A stretch of 64,000 nucleotides of DNA from Aliigemmobacter aestuarii (GCF_004799285.1 NZ_SSND01000001.1:1178001-1242000), one strand, 5' to 3'; numbered from the stretch's first letter, positions 16,792 through 26,527 are shown. Notes: generated by a model from the sequence alone, not told the origin. Program-made: numbers and translations.

Positions 16792-17808
16792 TCAGAAGTG
16801 ATCTTCGAAACGCTTGGCCAGATCCTCGATGTTTTCCGGCGGCCAGTCTTCGACATCCATGCCGAGGTGCAGGCCCATGCCCGAAAGCACTTCCTTGATC
16901 TCGTTCAGCGACTTGCGGCCGAAGTTCGGGGTGCGCAGCATCTCGGCCTCGGTCTTCTGGATCAGATCGCCTATGTAGACGATGTTGTCGTTCTTCAGGC
17001 AGTTGGCCGAGCGGACCGACAGTTCCAGTTCGTCCACCTTCTTCAGCAGAAGCGGGTTGAACTCCAGTCCGGTGTCCATCTCCTGCTTCGATGCCGATTC
17101 CGGCTCTTCGAAGTTCACGAAAACGGCCAGCTGATCCTGAAGGATGCGCGCGGCATAGGCCACGGCGTCCTCGGGCGTCAGCGCACCGTTGGTTTCCACC
17201 TTCATCGTCAGCTTGTCATAGTCCAGCACCTGCCCCTCGCGGGTGGGCTGCACTTCGTAGCTGACCTTCTTGACCGGCGAGAAGATCGCGTCGATGGCGA
17301 TCAGGCCGATCGGGGCATCCTCGGGCTTGTTCTTGTCGGCCGAGACATAGCCCTTGCCCGTATTCACGGTCAGTTCCATGTACAGGTCGGCGCCCTCGTC
17401 CAGGTGGCAGATCACGTGATCCTTGTTCAGGATCTCGATGCCGTTGGATTCCGAAATGTCGCCCGCGGTCACGACGCCCGGCCCCTTGGCCGAGATCGAA
17501 AGGCGCTTCGGCCCCTCGACTTCCATCTTGATCGCCACGCCCTTGAGGTTCAGGACGATGTCGGTCACATCCTCACGGACACCGGCTACCGACGAGAATT
17601 CGTGCAGGACGTTGTCGATCTGCACGCTGGTGATCGCACCACCCTGCAGCGAGGACATCAGGACGCGGCGCAGCGCGTTGCCCAGGGTCAGGCCGAAGCC
17701 CCGCTCAAGCGGTTCGGCGATGACGGTCGCGGTGCGCGAGGCATCCGGCCCCGGCTTCACGACGAGCTGCGTCGGCTTGATAAGTTCCTGCCAGTTCTTG
17801 TGGATCAT
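16792..17808 (-). CDS. rpoA: RNA polymerase subunit alpha
   Basis: A 338-residue alpha subunit. The N-terminal domain (about 1-235) dimerises and nucleates beta and beta' ('[20 protein letters not shown]'). The C-terminal domain (about 250-330, '[20 protein letters not shown]') binds UP elements and activators. Both domains are complete. It lies between rpsK and rplQ as in most proteobacteria, with gaps of over 100 nt on each side that hold GC-rich hairpins. Confidence 0.98.
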   Translation of the reverse strand: MIHKNWQELIKPTQLVVKPGPDASRTATVIAEPLERGFGLTLGNALRRVLMSSLQGGAITSVQIDNVLHEFSSVAGVREDVTDIVLNLKGVAIKMEVEGPKRLSISAKGPGVVTAGDISESNGIEILNKDHVICHLDEGADLYMELTVNTGKGYVSADKNKPEDAPIGLIAIDAIFSPVKKVSYEVQPTREGQVLDYDKLTMKVETNGALTPEDAVAYAARILQDQLAVFVNFEEPESASKQEMDTGLEFNPLLLKKVDELELSVRSANCLKNDNIVYIGDLIQKTEAEMLRTPNFGRKSLNEIKEVLSGMGLHLGMDVEDWPPENIEDLAKRFEDHF

Positions 17809-17881
17809 GCGAGTGCCTCCATTCTTGTCCGCAGCCCATGTCCATTAGCGGCGGACGCCCGAGGATCATCAAATAACGTGA

Positions 17882-17908
17882 TCGGGCCGCGCGGAACGCG
17901 CGGCCCGA
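17882..17908 (-). promoter_or_regulatory. Hairpin in the rpsK-rpoA gap
   Basis: Near-perfect 12-bp stem (17882-17893 with 17897-17908), only weakly followed by T residues on the - strand. It may attenuate or protect the upstream mRNA. Confidence 0.6.
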
Positions 17909-17923
17909 CCGGAAAACCAGCGA

Positions 17924-18322
17924 TCAGACGCGGCGACGCTTGGGCGGGCGGCAGCCGTTGTGCGCCAGCGGCGTAACATCGCGGATCGACGTGATGTTGA
18001 AGCCGATGGCAGCCAGCGCGCGCAGCGCCGATTCACGGCCCGAACCGGGGCCCTGCACTTCGACTTCCAGCGTCTTCACGCCATGTTCCTGCGCCTTGCG
18101 CCCGGCGTCCTCGGCAGCCATCTGAGCGGCGTAGGGCGTCGACTTGCGCGAGCCCTTGAAGCCCATCGTGCCGGCCGACGACCACGAGATGGCGTTGCCC
18201 TGAACGTCCGAGATCAGGATCTTGGTGTTGTTGAACGACGAGTTCACATGCGCCACACCAGCGGCGATGTTCTTGCGTTCCTTGCGCTTGGTGCGCGCTG
18301 CGGCTTTGGTATCGCGAGCCAT
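17924..18322 (-). CDS. rpsK: 30S ribosomal protein S11
   Basis: A 132-residue S11 of the small-subunit platform. It has '[14 protein letters not shown]', '[19 protein letters not shown]' and the invariant C-terminus '[12 protein letters not shown]'. It starts 15 nt after rpsM on the same strand. Nothing unusual. Confidence 0.98.
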   Translation of the reverse strand: MARDTKAAARTKRKERKNIAAGVAHVNSSFNNTKILISDVQGNAISWSSAGTMGFKGSRKSTPYAAQMAAEDAGRKAQEHGVKTLEVEVQGPGSGRESALRALAAIGFNITSIRDVTPLAHNGCRPPKRRRV

Positions 18323-18337
18323 TGGTCCTGCCTCCCC

Positions 18338-18706
18338 TTACTTCTTCTTGCCGGCGATCGGCTTCGCCGGGCCCTTGCGGGTGCGGGCGTTGGTGTGGGT
18401 GCGCTGGCCGCGCACGGGCAGGTTCTTGCGGTGACGCAGGCCACGATAGCAGCCGAGGTCCATCAGACGCTTGATGTTCATGCCGACTTCGCGACGCAGG
18501 TCGCCTTCGACGGTGAAGTTGGCGTCGATGTATTCGCGGATCGACAGCACTTCGGAATCCGACAGTTCGTTCACGCGGCGGGCGCGGTCGATGCTGAGGG
18601 CTTCGCAGATCTGTTCGGCGAAGTGGGGGCCGATGCCGTGGATGTAGGTGAGGGCGATCGGAACGCGTTTTCCGGTCGGAATGTTGACGCCAGCAATACG
18701 TGCCAC
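18338..18706 (-). CDS. rpsM: 30S ribosomal protein S13
   Basis: A 122-residue S13 of the small-subunit head, touching P-site tRNA through its basic C-terminus 'GKKK'. '[15 protein letters not shown]' at the N-terminus shows that translation begins at GTG 18706, behind AAAGGA; no ATG fits. '[18 protein letters not shown]' is diagnostic. First gene of the alpha operon; a candidate promoter lies in the 181-bp gap from adk. Confidence 0.97.
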   Translation of the reverse strand: MARIAGVNIPTGKRVPIALTYIHGIGPHFAEQICEALSIDRARRVNELSDSEVLSIREYIDANFTVEGDLRREVGMNIKRLMDLGCYRGLRHRKNLPVRGQRTHTNARTRKGPAKPIAGKKK

Positions 18707-18841
18707 GCGTGTATCCTTTTCTGTTGCGGTTCCGTAGCGCCAGAACCTTTTTTCACAACTGGCCGGGGCGCGTGGCCCTGACCGGCGATGTTCCCAATGC
18801 GGGATGACCCGGACCAAGCAGATTCGCTGTCGGGACGCCGT

Positions 18842-18870
18842 GACTTATGGGGTTTTCAACGGGGCGTCAA
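18842..18870 (-). promoter_or_regulatory. Candidate promoter of the alpha operon
   Basis: On the - strand TTGACG (18865-18870), 17-nt spacer, TAAGTC (18842-18847), between adk and rpsM. The -35 is good and the -10 is moderate. Confidence 0.4.
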
Positions 18871-18887
18871 GGCCCGGAACGCCAAAG

Positions 18888-19541
18888 TCACGACTTGTCA
18901 AGAACCTTGGCGATGCTGTCCGCGACCGCATCCATCTCGGCCAGCCCGTCCACGGATCGAAGCTGCCCCTTGGCATAGTAATAGCCGATCAGGGGCGAGG
19001 TCTTCTTGTAGTATTCCATGAGGCGGGTCTTCAGCGCCTCTTCGTTGTCGTCGGCGCGCCGCTTCATCTCGTGCCCGCCGCAGACATCGCATGTGCCTGC
19101 GACCTGCGTCGGTTTCGTCTCGTCATGATAGACCGCGCCGCAGGTGCCGCAGGTGTAGCGTCCGGTGATCCGGCGGACGAGGGCGGCATCATCCACCTGC
19201 ATCTCGATCACCGCGTCCAGCGTCTGCCCCAGGCGCGCCATCAGGGCGCCAAGGGCATCGGCCTGTTTCAGCGTCCGGGGGAACCCGTCGAAGATGAAGC
19301 CGCCGCCCGCCGGGCCGGTCAGCCGTTCCTCGATCAGGCCGATGACGATCTCGTCCGTCACCAGTTGGCCCTTTTCCATCACGTCCGCGACGCGGCGGCC
19401 CATCTCGGTGCCGCTGGTCATCGCCTCGCGCAGCATGTCGCCGGTTGAGAGCTGCACCATCGCGCGTTCGTCAACCAGACGCTTGGCCTGCGTGCCCTTG
19501 CCCGCGCCGGGCGGGCCCAGAAGGATGATGTTCTTCCCCAT
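18888..19541 (-). CDS. adk: Adenylate kinase
   Basis: A 217-residue long-form adenylate kinase that balances ATP, ADP and AMP. The P-loop '[10 protein letters not shown]' begins at 9, the AMP site includes 'DGFPRT', and the LID domain keeps the zinc-binding cysteines Cys131, Cys134, Cys151 and Cys154. It starts 12 nt after secY, so it is cotranscribed with the spc operon, the usual alphaproteobacterial order. Confidence 0.97.
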   Translation of the reverse strand: MGKNIILLGPPGAGKGTQAKRLVDERAMVQLSTGDMLREAMTSGTEMGRRVADVMEKGQLVTDEIVIGLIEERLTGPAGGGFIFDGFPRTLKQADALGALMARLGQTLDAVIEMQVDDAALVRRITGRYTCGTCGAVYHDETKPTQVAGTCDVCGGHEMKRRADDNEEALKTRLMEYYKKTSPLIGYYYAKGQLRSVDGLAEMDAVADSIAKVLDKS

Positions 19542-19553
19542 CGCCCGGACCCG

Positions 19554-20912
19554 TCAGCGACGGATCGGGCTGCGGTTGCCCGTGCGTTTCTTGCCGCGCA
19601 GCTGCGACTTTTCGATCAGGCCTTCGTACTGATGCGCCAGAAGGTGCGACTGGACCTGGTTGATCGTGTCCATCGTCACCGAAACCACGATCAGCACCGA
19701 GGTACCGCCGAAGTAGAACGGGATGGCCAGTTGGTTGCGCAGGATCTCGGGCAGGAGGCAGACCGCCACCAGATAGAGCGACCCGAATACGAGGATGCGG
19801 TTGACGACGTATTCAAGATATTCCTCGGTCTTCTTGCCGGGGCGGATGCCGGGCACGAAACCGTTCTGGTTCTTCAGGTTCTCGGCCACGTCCTCGACCT
19901 TGAAGGCCACGTTCGCGGTGTAGAAATACGCGAAGAACACGATCATGCCGGCATAGAACGCCAGATAAAGCGGCTGCCCCGGGCCGAAATAGGCAAGGAT
20001 CGTCGACATGATCGGCCCGGTCTGGTTGCCCGAGAAGGTCGAGATCGTGACCGGCAGCAGCAAGAGCGACGAGGCAAAGATCGCCGGGATCACGCCCGAG
20101 GGGTTCACCTTGATCGGCAGGTGCGACGAGCCGCCGTCATAGATCTTCATCCCGACCTGGCGCCGGGGATACTGGATGTGGATCTTGCGCAGGGCGCGTT
20201 CCATGAAGACGACAAAGGCGATCACCACGACCACCATCACCAGGACGCCGATGATCACGGCGGGCGACAGCGCGCCCGAACGGCCCTGGCTGAAGAATTG
20301 CGCCAGCGCAGCAGGAATCTCGGCCACGATGCCGACGAAGATGATCAGCGAGATGCCGTTGCCGATGCCCCGCGCGGTGATCTGTTCGCCCAGCCACATC
20401 AGGAACATCGTCCCGCCGACAAGCGTGATGACGCAGGCGATGCGGAAGAACATGCCCGGATCATGCGCCAGTTCGCCGGCCTCAAGGCTCATGGCGATGC
20501 CCCAGGCCTGGAACGTGGCCAGCGCGACCGTGCCGTACCGGGTGTATTGGTTCAGCTTCTTGCGGCCCTGTTCGCCCTCTTTCTTCAGCTGTTCCAGCGA
20601 CGGCACCATGGCCGACAGAAGCTGCACGATGATCGAGGCCGAGATATAGGGCATGATCCCCAGTGCGAAGATCCCCATCCGGCTGATCGCGCCCCCGGTG
20701 AACATGTTGAGGATGCCACCAAGGCCCGCCTGCACGTCCGACATGAACTCACGCAGGGCCGCGCCGTCGATCCCGGGTACCGGGATGTAGGTGCCGATCC
20801 GGTAGACGATCAGCAGACCGAGGGTGAAGAAGATGCGTTGACGAAGATCGGTCGCCTTGCCGAACGCCCCCCACGAGAGGTTCGCGGCCATTTGCTCTGC
20901 TGCGGATGCCAT
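19554..20912 (-). CDS. secY: Protein translocase subunit SecY
   Basis: A 452-residue central pore subunit of the SecYEG translocon, with ten membrane segments visible and the plug/pore region after 'PVPGIDGAALREFM'. 'YTANVAFKVEDVAENLKNQN' and 'GIRPGKKTEEYLE' are the cytoplasmic loop motifs contacting SecA and the ribosome. ATG 20912 fits the family start 'MASAAEQMAANLSWG'; an ATG at 20930 would add six residues. A 14-bp bulged hairpin ends just before the upstream ATG. Confidence 0.97.
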   Translation of the reverse strand: MASAAEQMAANLSWGAFGKATDLRQRIFFTLGLLIVYRIGTYIPVPGIDGAALREFMSDVQAGLGGILNMFTGGAISRMGIFALGIMPYISASIIVQLLSAMVPSLEQLKKEGEQGRKKLNQYTRYGTVALATFQAWGIAMSLEAGELAHDPGMFFRIACVITLVGGTMFLMWLGEQITARGIGNGISLIIFVGIVAEIPAALAQFFSQGRSGALSPAVIIGVLVMVVVVIAFVVFMERALRKIHIQYPRRQVGMKIYDGGSSHLPIKVNPSGVIPAIFASSLLLLPVTISTFSGNQTGPIMSTILAYFGPGQPLYLAFYAGMIVFFAYFYTANVAFKVEDVAENLKNQNGFVPGIRPGKKTEEYLEYVVNRILVFGSLYLVAVCLLPEILRNQLAIPFYFGGTSVLIVVSVTMDTINQVQSHLLAHQYEGLIEKSQLRGKKRTGNRSPIRR

Positions 20913-20934
20913 GTTCCGGTGCTCTTTCATGCGT

Positions 20935-20966
20935 GCGCCGCCGAACCGGTTTCCGGTCGGCGGCGC
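20935..20966 (-). promoter_or_regulatory. Hairpin ahead of secY
   Basis: 14-bp stem with one bulged A (20935-20949 with 20953-20966). On the mRNA it ends a few nt before the upstream ATG at 20930 and about 20 nt before the chosen start, so it could influence secY translation or protect the mRNA end. Confidence 0.55.
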
Positions 20967-21016
20967 GGGAAAACCTGTGCTGTGATGTAAGCGGTCCTGT
21001 GACTGCTCACAACCAA

Positions 21017-21490
21017 TTATTCAGCAGCGGCCGCCGCCTTGACGGTCAGCGTGCCACCGGCGGCCTTCACGGCCTCGACAGCGGCAGCCGAAGCGCCCGT
21101 CACGACGAGGTTGACCTTCGACTTGATCTCGCCCTTGTTCAGGATGCGGATGCCGTCGCGCTTATTCGAGGTCAGGCCGGCCGCGACCAGCGCGTCCTCG
21201 GTGATCTCGCCCTTGGCGTCGAGCTTGCCCAGACCGATGAACTTTTCGATCAGGCCAAGGTTGATGACGGCGTATTCCAGCCGGTTGGGCTTCGAGAAGC
21301 CGCGCTTCGGCAGGCGGCGATAAAGCGGCATCTGGCCGCCTTCGTAGCCACCCAGAGCCACGCCCGAACGCGATTTCTGGCCCTTGATACCGCGACCGGC
21401 GGTCTTGCCCTTGCCCGAACCCGGGCCGCGCGCAACGCGCTTTTTCTTGCGGGCCGCGCCTTCGTTGTCGCGCAGTTCATTCAGTTTCAT
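21017..21490 (-). CDS. rplO: 50S ribosomal protein L15
   Basis: A 157-residue L15, an early assembly protein of the large subunit. The N-terminal '[22 protein letters not shown]' region with '[20 protein letters not shown]' is the extended Gly/Lys/Arg-rich arm that threads through 23S rRNA. The C-terminus is Ala-rich. It is preceded not by rpmD, as is normal, but by an ectC gene and a 178-bp gap with a promoter-like sequence. Confidence 0.98.
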   Translation of the reverse strand: MKLNELRDNEGAARKKKRVARGPGSGKGKTAGRGIKGQKSRSGVALGGYEGGQMPLYRRLPKRGFSKPNRLEYAVINLGLIEKFIGLGKLDAKGEITEDALVAAGLTSNKRDGIRILNKGEIKSKVNLVVTGASAAAVEAVKAAGGTLTVKAAAAAE

Positions 21491-21587
21491 GTCGCATACT
21501 CCTTGGCCGGAAGGTCCCTACCTGCGACGGATGGGGACAACACGGCATTTCTTGTTGATTCCCGTGGCCACCAACGGCCACCGGGGG

Positions 21588-21616
21588 CGTATAGTGCCTG
21601 TGGGACGGCTTGGCAA
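21588..21616 (-). promoter_or_regulatory. Candidate promoter of rplO-secY-adk
   Basis: On the - strand TTGCCA (21611-21616), 17-nt spacer, TATACG (21588-21593). The same -10 and spacing occur in the str promoter at 35920-35948. It lies just after ectC and would restore transcription of the rest of the spc operon. Confidence 0.5.
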
Positions 21617-21668
21617 GGATGACAGTCCCTGCCAGTCAGCGCGCGGGGGTCGCGCAGGATGGGCGCCG

Positions 21669-22055
21669 TCAGTCTGCCGCAGGGTAGCTGCCGCTTTCAT
21701 CATGCACCTCGCGCCCGGTCAGTGCGGGCGTGAAGACGCAGATGATCCGCATGTCGCCCTTCCGCGCGCGCAGGATGTGCGGCTCGTGCCGGTCAAGCAC
21801 ATAGACGGTGCCGGGGCCAAGCGGGAACACCTCGCCGGTCAGGGCATTCTCAACCTCGCCCTCGCCTTCGATCACATAGTTCGTCTCGACGTGGTTCTTG
21901 TATTCCAGCCGCTGTTCGCTGCCTTCCCGGCAGATCGTGTCATGCAGCGAATAGCCCAGCCTGTCGGCGGCCAGCAGGATGCGGCGGCTTTCAAAGGCCG
22001 CACCCTTCACATGGGCGGCGGTTCCGATGACAGAGGCAAGCGAACGGACGATCAT
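21669..22055 (-). CDS. ectC: Ectoine synthase (solitary EctC)
   Basis: A 128-residue cupin enzyme that cyclises N-gamma-acetyl-diaminobutyrate to the osmoprotectant ectoine. It aligns along its whole length with EctC: 'MIVRSL' start, 'EYKNHVETNYVIEGEGEVE', 'GTVYVLDRHEPH', and the end 'TGREVHDESGSYP'. The residues known as iron ligands in EctC (Glu57, Tyr85, His93) are at the same numbers here. Position 21 is Phe where I recall a Trp contacting substrate. AGAAGGA precedes ATG 22055. No ectA, ectB or ectD is in the window; the gene sits alone between rpmD and rplO. It may use imported precursor, act with distant ectAB, or have a shifted substrate. Confidence 0.88.
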   Translation of the reverse strand: MIVRSLASVIGTAAHVKGAAFESRRILLAADRLGYSLHDTICREGSEQRLEYKNHVETNYVIEGEGEVENALTGEVFPLGPGTVYVLDRHEPHILRARKGDMRIICVFTPALTGREVHDESGSYPAAD

Positions 22056-22139
22056 GGCGGGTTTCCTTCTGGTCAATGCCGGCAGACTAGACCCGATGCG
22101 CCCCTGCGTCACGCTGCAAACGCGCGGGTTGAAACGCAG

Positions 22140-22165
22140 AACGCCCCGCGTTGCCGCAGGGCGTT
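22140..22165 (-). terminator. Hairpin after rpmD
   Basis: 11-bp stem (22140-22150 with 22155-22165, one G·U) capped by a GCAA tetraloop, 25 nt past the rpmD stop. The following - strand sequence has only a short U run (GTTTC), so it may be a weak terminator or a 3' end stabiliser. Confidence 0.55.
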
Positions 22166-22190
22166 CGGTGTTTTCGACGGGGCCGAAGGA

Positions 22191-22385
22191 TCAGCCGCGC
22201 TCTTCGATGATCTGCACGAGGTGCGGGATCTTGTTGACCATGCCGCGGATCGACGGCGTGTCTTCTAGTTCCCGGGTGCGGTTCATCTTGTTCAGGCCCA
22301 GGCCCTTGAGGACCGCGGTCTGAACGGCCGGACGGCGGGCCGCCGAGCGGACCTGCTTCACGACGATGGTTTTCTTCGCAGCCAT
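22191..22385 (-). CDS. rpmD: 50S ribosomal protein L30
   Basis: A 64-residue L30. '[25 protein letters not shown]' with '[11 protein letters not shown]' matches the bacterial short form. It starts 2 nt after rpsE. Normally rplO follows directly; here ectC intervenes. Confidence 0.97.
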   Translation of the reverse strand: MAAKKTIVVKQVRSAARRPAVQTAVLKGLGLNKMNRTRELEDTPSIRGMVNKIPHLVQIIEERG

Positions 22386-22387
22386 GA

Positions 22388-22948
22388 TCAGGCCTCCACG
22401 GTTTCGGCTTCGGGCTTCTTGAGGATGTCAGCCACCTTCTTGCCACGACGCGAGGCGACGTTGCGGGGGCTGGCTTCCTTCTTGAGGCCGTCGATGGTGG
22501 CGCGGATCATGTTGTAGGGGTTCTGCGACCCCAGCGACTTGGCCACGACGTCCTGGATGCCCAGCATTTCGAAGACGGCGCGCATCGGGCCGCCCGCGAT
22601 GATGCCGGTACCGGCGACGGCGGTCCGCATCACGACCTTGCCCGCGCCATGGCGGCCTTCGATGTCGTGGTGCAGGGTGCGCGCATCCTTCAGCGGCACG
22701 CGGATCATCTGGCGCTTGGCCTGTTCCGTTGCCTTGCGGATCGCCTCCGGCACTTCCTTGGCCTTGCCTTTGCCAAAGCCGACGCGGCCGCGCTGGTCGC
22801 CCACCACCACGAGTGCGGCAAAGCCAAAGCGCTTGCCACCCTTCACGGTCTTGGACACGCGGTTGATCGCCACCAGACGATCGGCGAATTCCGGGGTTTC
22901 CTCGCGCGCTTCCGAGCGGCGTTCCCGGCGGTTTTCACGTTCTGCCAT
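22388..22948 (-). CDS. rpsE: 30S ribosomal protein S5
   Basis: A 186-residue S5, important for decoding accuracy and mRNA entry. The double-stranded RNA-binding S5 domain ('[19 protein letters not shown]') and C-terminal domain ('[15 protein letters not shown]') are complete. It has an alphaproteobacterial N-terminal charged extension and an acidic C-terminal tail. It starts 10 nt after rplR. Confidence 0.98.
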   Translation of the reverse strand: MAERENRRERRSEAREETPEFADRLVAINRVSKTVKGGKRFGFAALVVVGDQRGRVGFGKGKAKEVPEAIRKATEQAKRQMIRVPLKDARTLHHDIEGRHGAGKVVMRTAVAGTGIIAGGPMRAVFEMLGIQDVVAKSLGSQNPYNMIRATIDGLKKEASPRNVASRRGKKVADILKKPEAETVEA

Positions 22949-22958
22949 GATCGTCTCC

Positions 22959-23318
22959 TTAGAACTTCAGGCCGCCTTCACGGGCAGCGTCGGCCAAAGC
23001 CTTGATCTTCCCGTGAAAGAGGAAACCACCGCGGTCGAAGTAGCATTCTTCGACGCCGGCCTTCTTCGCGCGCTCGGCGATGGTGGCACCCACCTTCGCC
23101 GCCGCTTCGAGGTTGTTCTTGCCGACGAAGCCCAGATCCTTTTCCAGGGTCGAGGCCGCCGCAATCGTGACACCGCGCACGTCGTCGATCAGCTGAACGC
23201 TGATGTTCTTCGAGGAACGGTGGACCGACAGGCGCGCACGCCCGTTGGCCATGGACTTGATCTTGTTCCGTACGCGCAGGCGGCGCTTGAGGAACAGCTC
23301 TCGTTTGTTGTTCGCCAT
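22959..23318 (-). CDS. rplR: 50S ribosomal protein L18
   Basis: A 119-residue L18 that binds 5S rRNA with L5 and L25. '[18 protein letters not shown]' and the ending '[23 protein letters not shown]' are diagnostic. It is 11 nt from rplF. Confidence 0.98.
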   Translation of the reverse strand: MANNKRELFLKRRLRVRNKIKSMANGRARLSVHRSSKNISVQLIDDVRGVTIAAASTLEKDLGFVGKNNLEAAAKVGATIAERAKKAGVEECYFDRGGFLFHGKIKALADAAREGGLKF

Positions 23319-23329
23319 TTTTGCGCCCC

Positions 23330-23863
23330 TTACTTCTTCTTGCCTTCCTTGCGGAAGATGTACTCATCCTTGTAGCGGATGCCCTTGCCCTTGTAGGGCT
23401 CGGGACGACGCCACTCGCGGATGTTCGCTGCGACCTGACCGACCTGCTGCTGGTCGATGCCCTCGACGATGATTTCGGTCGGCTTCGGCGCGGTCACGGT
23501 GACCCCCTTCGGCACTTCGAAATTCACTTCGTGGCTGTAGCCCAGCGACAGTTTCAGGATGTTACCGGCCACGGCGGCACGGAAACCGACGCCCTGGATT
23601 TCCAGTTCCTTCTTGAAACCGTCGGTCACGCCGATGACCAGGTTCTCCACCATCGAGCGGGCCATACCCCACTGCTGGCGGGCGCGCTTAGAAGTGCCGC
23701 GCGGGGTCACCTTGACGGTGCCCTCTTCCATGGTCAGCGTCACGTCATCGGTCGCGGTAAAGCTGCGGGTGCCCTTCGGACCCTTCACCTCGATCGACTG
23801 ACCGGAGATCTGGGCCGACACGCCTTTCGGCAGGGCGACGGGTTTTTTCCCAATACGAGACAT
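23330..23863 (-). CDS. rplF: 50S ribosomal protein L6
   Basis: A 177-residue L6 near the sarcin-ricin loop, where elongation factors bind. Two repeated domains are visible, and the C-terminal '[16 protein letters not shown]' is the invariant L6 motif. It lies 10 nt after rpsH. Confidence 0.98.
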   Translation of the reverse strand: MSRIGKKPVALPKGVSAQISGQSIEVKGPKGTRSFTATDDVTLTMEEGTVKVTPRGTSKRARQQWGMARSMVENLVIGVTDGFKKELEIQGVGFRAAVAGNILKLSLGYSHEVNFEVPKGVTVTAPKPTEIIVEGIDQQQVGQVAANIREWRRPEPYKGKGIRYKDEYIFRKEGKKK

Positions 23864-23873
23864 CTACACCTCC

Positions 23874-24272
23874 TTAGAATACGGTGCAGAGCACTTCGCC
23901 GCCAACATTGGCGGAACGTGCAGCTGCATCCGACATCACGCCTTTCGGCGTGGAGACGATGGAGACGCCCAGACCGTTGCGCACGGACGGGATGTCCTTG
24001 ACACCCATGTACACGCGGCGGCCCGGCTTGGAGACGCGCTTGAGTTCACGGATGACCGGGGTGCCTTCGAAGTACTTCAGGCTGATCACCAGGTCGCCCT
24101 GGCCATTGCCGGTTGCCACGCGCTCATAGCCGCGGATGTAGCCTTCGTCAGCCAGCACATCCAGAACCCAGGCGCGCAGTTTCGAGGCGGGGGTGGTCAC
24201 GGTCGACTTGCCACGCATCTGCGCATTGCGGATGCGGGTCAGCATATCGCCGAGAGGATCGTTCATCGACAT
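23874..24272 (-). CDS. rpsH: 30S ribosomal protein S8
   Basis: A 132-residue S8, a primary binder of central-domain 16S rRNA and in E. coli a repressor of the spc operon. '[15 protein letters not shown]' and '[14 protein letters not shown]' are diagnostic. Two ATGs are possible (24272 and 24266); the first has AGGAGG at proper distance and gives the usual length. Confidence 0.98.
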   Translation of the reverse strand: MSMNDPLGDMLTRIRNAQMRGKSTVTTPASKLRAWVLDVLADEGYIRGYERVATGNGQGDLVISLKYFEGTPVIRELKRVSKPGRRVYMGVKDIPSVRNGLGVSIVSTPKGVMSDAAARSANVGGEVLCTVF

Positions 24273-24285
24273 TTGCCGTTCCTCC

Positions 24286-24591
24286 TTACCAGCTCGACTT
24301 CACCATGCCCGGGATCTGGCCGAACGAGGCCAGTTCACGCAGCATGATGCGGCTGAGCTTGAGCTTGCGATAATAGGCGTGCGGACGGCCCGTCAGCTGG
24401 CAGCGGTTGTGCAGCCGGGTTGCGGACGAGTTGCGCGGCAGGCCGGCCAGCTTGAGCTGGGCCTTGAAGCGCTCTTCCATCGGCAGGTCCTGGTTCCGCG
24501 CGATGTCCTTCAGCGCGGCGCGCTTGGAAGCGTACACCTTCACGAGGTGCGCCCGCTTCTTCTCGCGTTCGATCATGGATTTCTTAGCCAT
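24286..24591 (-). CDS. rpsN: 30S ribosomal protein S14
   Basis: A 101-residue S14 of the long, zinc-free type: the CxxC pairs of the short form are absent. '[20 protein letters not shown]' is the conserved core. It lies 20 nt after rplE. Confidence 0.98.
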   Translation of the reverse strand: MAKKSMIEREKKRAHLVKVYASKRAALKDIARNQDLPMEERFKAQLKLAGLPRNSSATRLHNRCQLTGRPHAYYRKLKLSRIMLRELASFGQIPGMVKSSW

Positions 24592-24611
24592 AAGTCCTTG
24601 TCCTCCCGCGA

Positions 24612-25172
24612 TCAGCTGGTGAAGGGCATGTTGAAATGCTTCAACAGCGCCTTGGCTTCCGCGTCGGTCTTCGCGGTGGTGCAGATGATGATGTCCATCC
24701 CGAGCACTTCATCGACCTTGTCGAAGTTGATCTCGGGGAACACGATGTGTTCCTTCAGGCCCATCGCATAGTTGCCACGGCCGTCGAACGAATTTCCCTT
24801 CACGCCGCGGAAGTCACGAACGCGCGGCAGCGCGATGGTGATCAGGCGGTCAAGGAATTCATACATACGGTCGCCGCGCAGCGTGACCTTGCAGCCAAGC
24901 GGCATTTCCTCGCGGACACGGAAACCGGCGATCGACTTCTTGGCCTTGGTGATCACGGCCTTCTGGCCGGCGATCTGCGACAGTTCCTCGGCGGCCTGCT
25001 TCACCTTCTTGGTGTCCTTGACCGCTTCGCCGACGCCCATGTTCAGGACGATCTTGTCCAGACGCGGGATCTGCATGTCGTTCTTGTAGGCGAACTCTTC
25101 TTTCATCGCCGCGCGGATCTTGGCCTTGTACTGGGCCTTCATGCGCGGGGTGTAGGTGGCTGCGTCCAGCAT
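24612..25172 (-). CDS. rplE: 50S ribosomal protein L5
   Basis: A 186-residue L5, a 5S rRNA-binding protein of the central protuberance. '[19 protein letters not shown]' and '[11 protein letters not shown]' are diagnostic. Its ATG overlaps the rplX stop by one base (TGATG), so the two are translationally coupled. Confidence 0.98.
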   Translation of the reverse strand: MLDAATYTPRMKAQYKAKIRAAMKEEFAYKNDMQIPRLDKIVLNMGVGEAVKDTKKVKQAAEELSQIAGQKAVITKAKKSIAGFRVREEMPLGCKVTLRGDRMYEFLDRLITIALPRVRDFRGVKGNSFDGRGNYAMGLKEHIVFPEINFDKVDEVLGMDIIICTTAKTDAEAKALLKHFNMPFTS

Positions 25173-25477
25173 CAGATCGCCTCCCCGGTCGATTTGGCGT
25201 AACGCACCTTCTTGTCGCCTTCCATGCGGAAGCCGACGCGAGTGGCCTTGCCGTTCTTGTCAACGATGGCGAGGTTCGACAGGTCGATCGGCATCGCCTT
25301 GGGCAGGCGGCCGCCCTGGCTTGCCGCGGACTGCTTGGTGTGACGGATGGCAACGTTCACGCCATCGACGATCGCCTTGTTTTCCTTGGGCATGACGGCG
25401 GTGATTTCGCCCTGCTTGCCCTTGTCCTTGCCGGTGAGCACGACGACGGTGTCGCCTTTTTTCAGCTTCGCAGCCAT
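25172..25477 (-). CDS. rplX: 50S ribosomal protein L24
   Basis: A 101-residue L24, one of the two assembly initiators of the large subunit. The KOW motif is seen at '[20 protein letters not shown]'. It is a single base from rplN and overlaps rplE. Confidence 0.98.
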   Translation of the reverse strand: MAAKLKKGDTVVVLTGKDKGKQGEITAVMPKENKAIVDGVNVAIRHTKQSAASQGGRLPKAMPIDLSNLAIVDKNGKATRVGFRMEGDKKVRYAKSTGEAI

Positions 25478-25478
25478 G

Positions 25479-25847
25479 TCAGAGCACCTCCGGAGCCAGC
25501 GAGATGATCTTCATGAAGTTCTTGGCACGCAGCTCGCGCACGACCGGCCCGAAGATACGGGTGCCGACCGGTTCGCCTTGGTTGTTCAGGATGACGGCGG
25601 CGTTGCGGTCGAAGCGGATGGAGGTGCCGTCTTCACGGCGAACTTCCTTGGCGGTGCGGACGACAACGGCCTTGCGGACGTCACCCTTCTTCACACGGCC
25701 TTTCGGAATCGCCTCCTTGACCGACACCACGATGATGTCGCCCACAGAGGCATAGCGGCGATGCGAGCCGCCCAGAACCTTGATGCACTGAACTCGGCGT
25801 GCGCCGGAGTTATCAGCAACATCCAGATTGGTCTGCATCTGGATCAT
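25479..25847 (-). CDS. rplN: 50S ribosomal protein L14
   Basis: A 122-residue L14 at the intersubunit face. '[20 protein letters not shown]' and '[13 protein letters not shown]' are diagnostic. It follows an 80-nt gap after rpsQ in which no gene or clear signal was seen. Confidence 0.98.
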   Translation of the reverse strand: MIQMQTNLDVADNSGARRVQCIKVLGGSHRRYASVGDIIVVSVKEAIPKGRVKKGDVRKAVVVRTAKEVRREDGTSIRFDRNAAVILNNQGEPVGTRIFGPVVRELRAKNFMKIISLAPEVL

Positions 25848-25927
25848 TCGGTTTCTCCCGACCTTTGGGGACGCTCATGCAGCTGATCGCCCCAGGGTTT
25901 CGATTGACGAAAGACGGTCGTCAGGCC

Positions 25928-26161
25928 TCAGGCCTCGACAACGACCGTCCAGCGTTTGGTCTTCGAAATCGGCGCGCACTCTTCGATGCGAACGGTGTCA
26001 CCGACCTTGAATTTGTTTTCCGCGTCGTGCGCCCGGTATTTCTTGGACTTACGAACGGTCTTTTGCAGCAACGGGTGCTTGAAGCGGCGTTCCACCAGAA
26101 CGGTGATGGTCTGGTCGTTCTTGTCGCTCGTCACGGTGCCTTGCAGGATGCGTTTGGGCAT
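25928..26161 (-). CDS. rpsQ: 30S ribosomal protein S17
   Basis: A 77-residue S17 with '[19 protein letters not shown]' and '[14 protein letters not shown]', an OB-fold 16S rRNA binder. It starts 11 nt after rpmC. Confidence 0.98.
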   Translation of the reverse strand: MPKRILQGTVTSDKNDQTITVLVERRFKHPLLQKTVRKSKKYRAHDAENKFKVGDTVRIEECAPISKTKRWTVVVEA

Positions 26162-26172
26162 GTGCGTGCTCC

Positions 26173-26379
26173 TCAGTTCGACGCAGCCGCTTCGGCGGCC
26201 TTCTGGTTCAGAACGGTCTTGATGCGAGCCACGTCCTTCTTGACGGCGCGCATGCGGGCCGTGTTCTCAAGCTGGCCGGTGGCCTGCTGGAAGCGCAGGT
26301 TGAAGGCTTCCTTCTTCAGCTGAACGAGCTGATCGCGCAGCTGATCGGGGGTCTTGCCCCGGAGTTCCTTGGCGTCCAT
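26173..26379 (-). CDS. rpmC: 50S ribosomal protein L29
   Basis: A 68-residue L29 at the tunnel exit. '[17 protein letters not shown]' and '[12 protein letters not shown]' are diagnostic. ATG 26379 has AAAGGA upstream; the frame open to 26403 adds eight unlikely residues. Unusually it is 265 bp from rplP, with a strong terminator and a promoter-like sequence in between, so it may head a separate operon. Confidence 0.96.
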   Translation of the reverse strand: MDAKELRGKTPDQLRDQLVQLKKEAFNLRFQQATGQLENTARMRAVKKDVARIKTVLNQKAAEAAASN

Positions 26380-26498
26380 CGCCTGTGTTCCTTTCGACAT
26401 CACCAGAGGGCCCCCGAGTTTGGCGCAGGGTCACCTTTGACCTGGTGGATCAATGAAAACCGGCGATTCCGAGTCGCCCCGGAACCGCAGGATGCGTC

Positions 26499-26527
26499 CC
26501 TCTACAGGAGGGGGGCGGGAAGGGCAA
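26499..26527 (-). promoter_or_regulatory. Candidate promoter of the rpmC-spc block
   Basis: On the - strand TTGCCC (26522-26527), 17-nt spacer, TAGAGG (26499-26504), in the 265-bp gap between a strong terminator and rpmC. The start would be about 110 nt ahead of rpmC. Confidence 0.45.
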
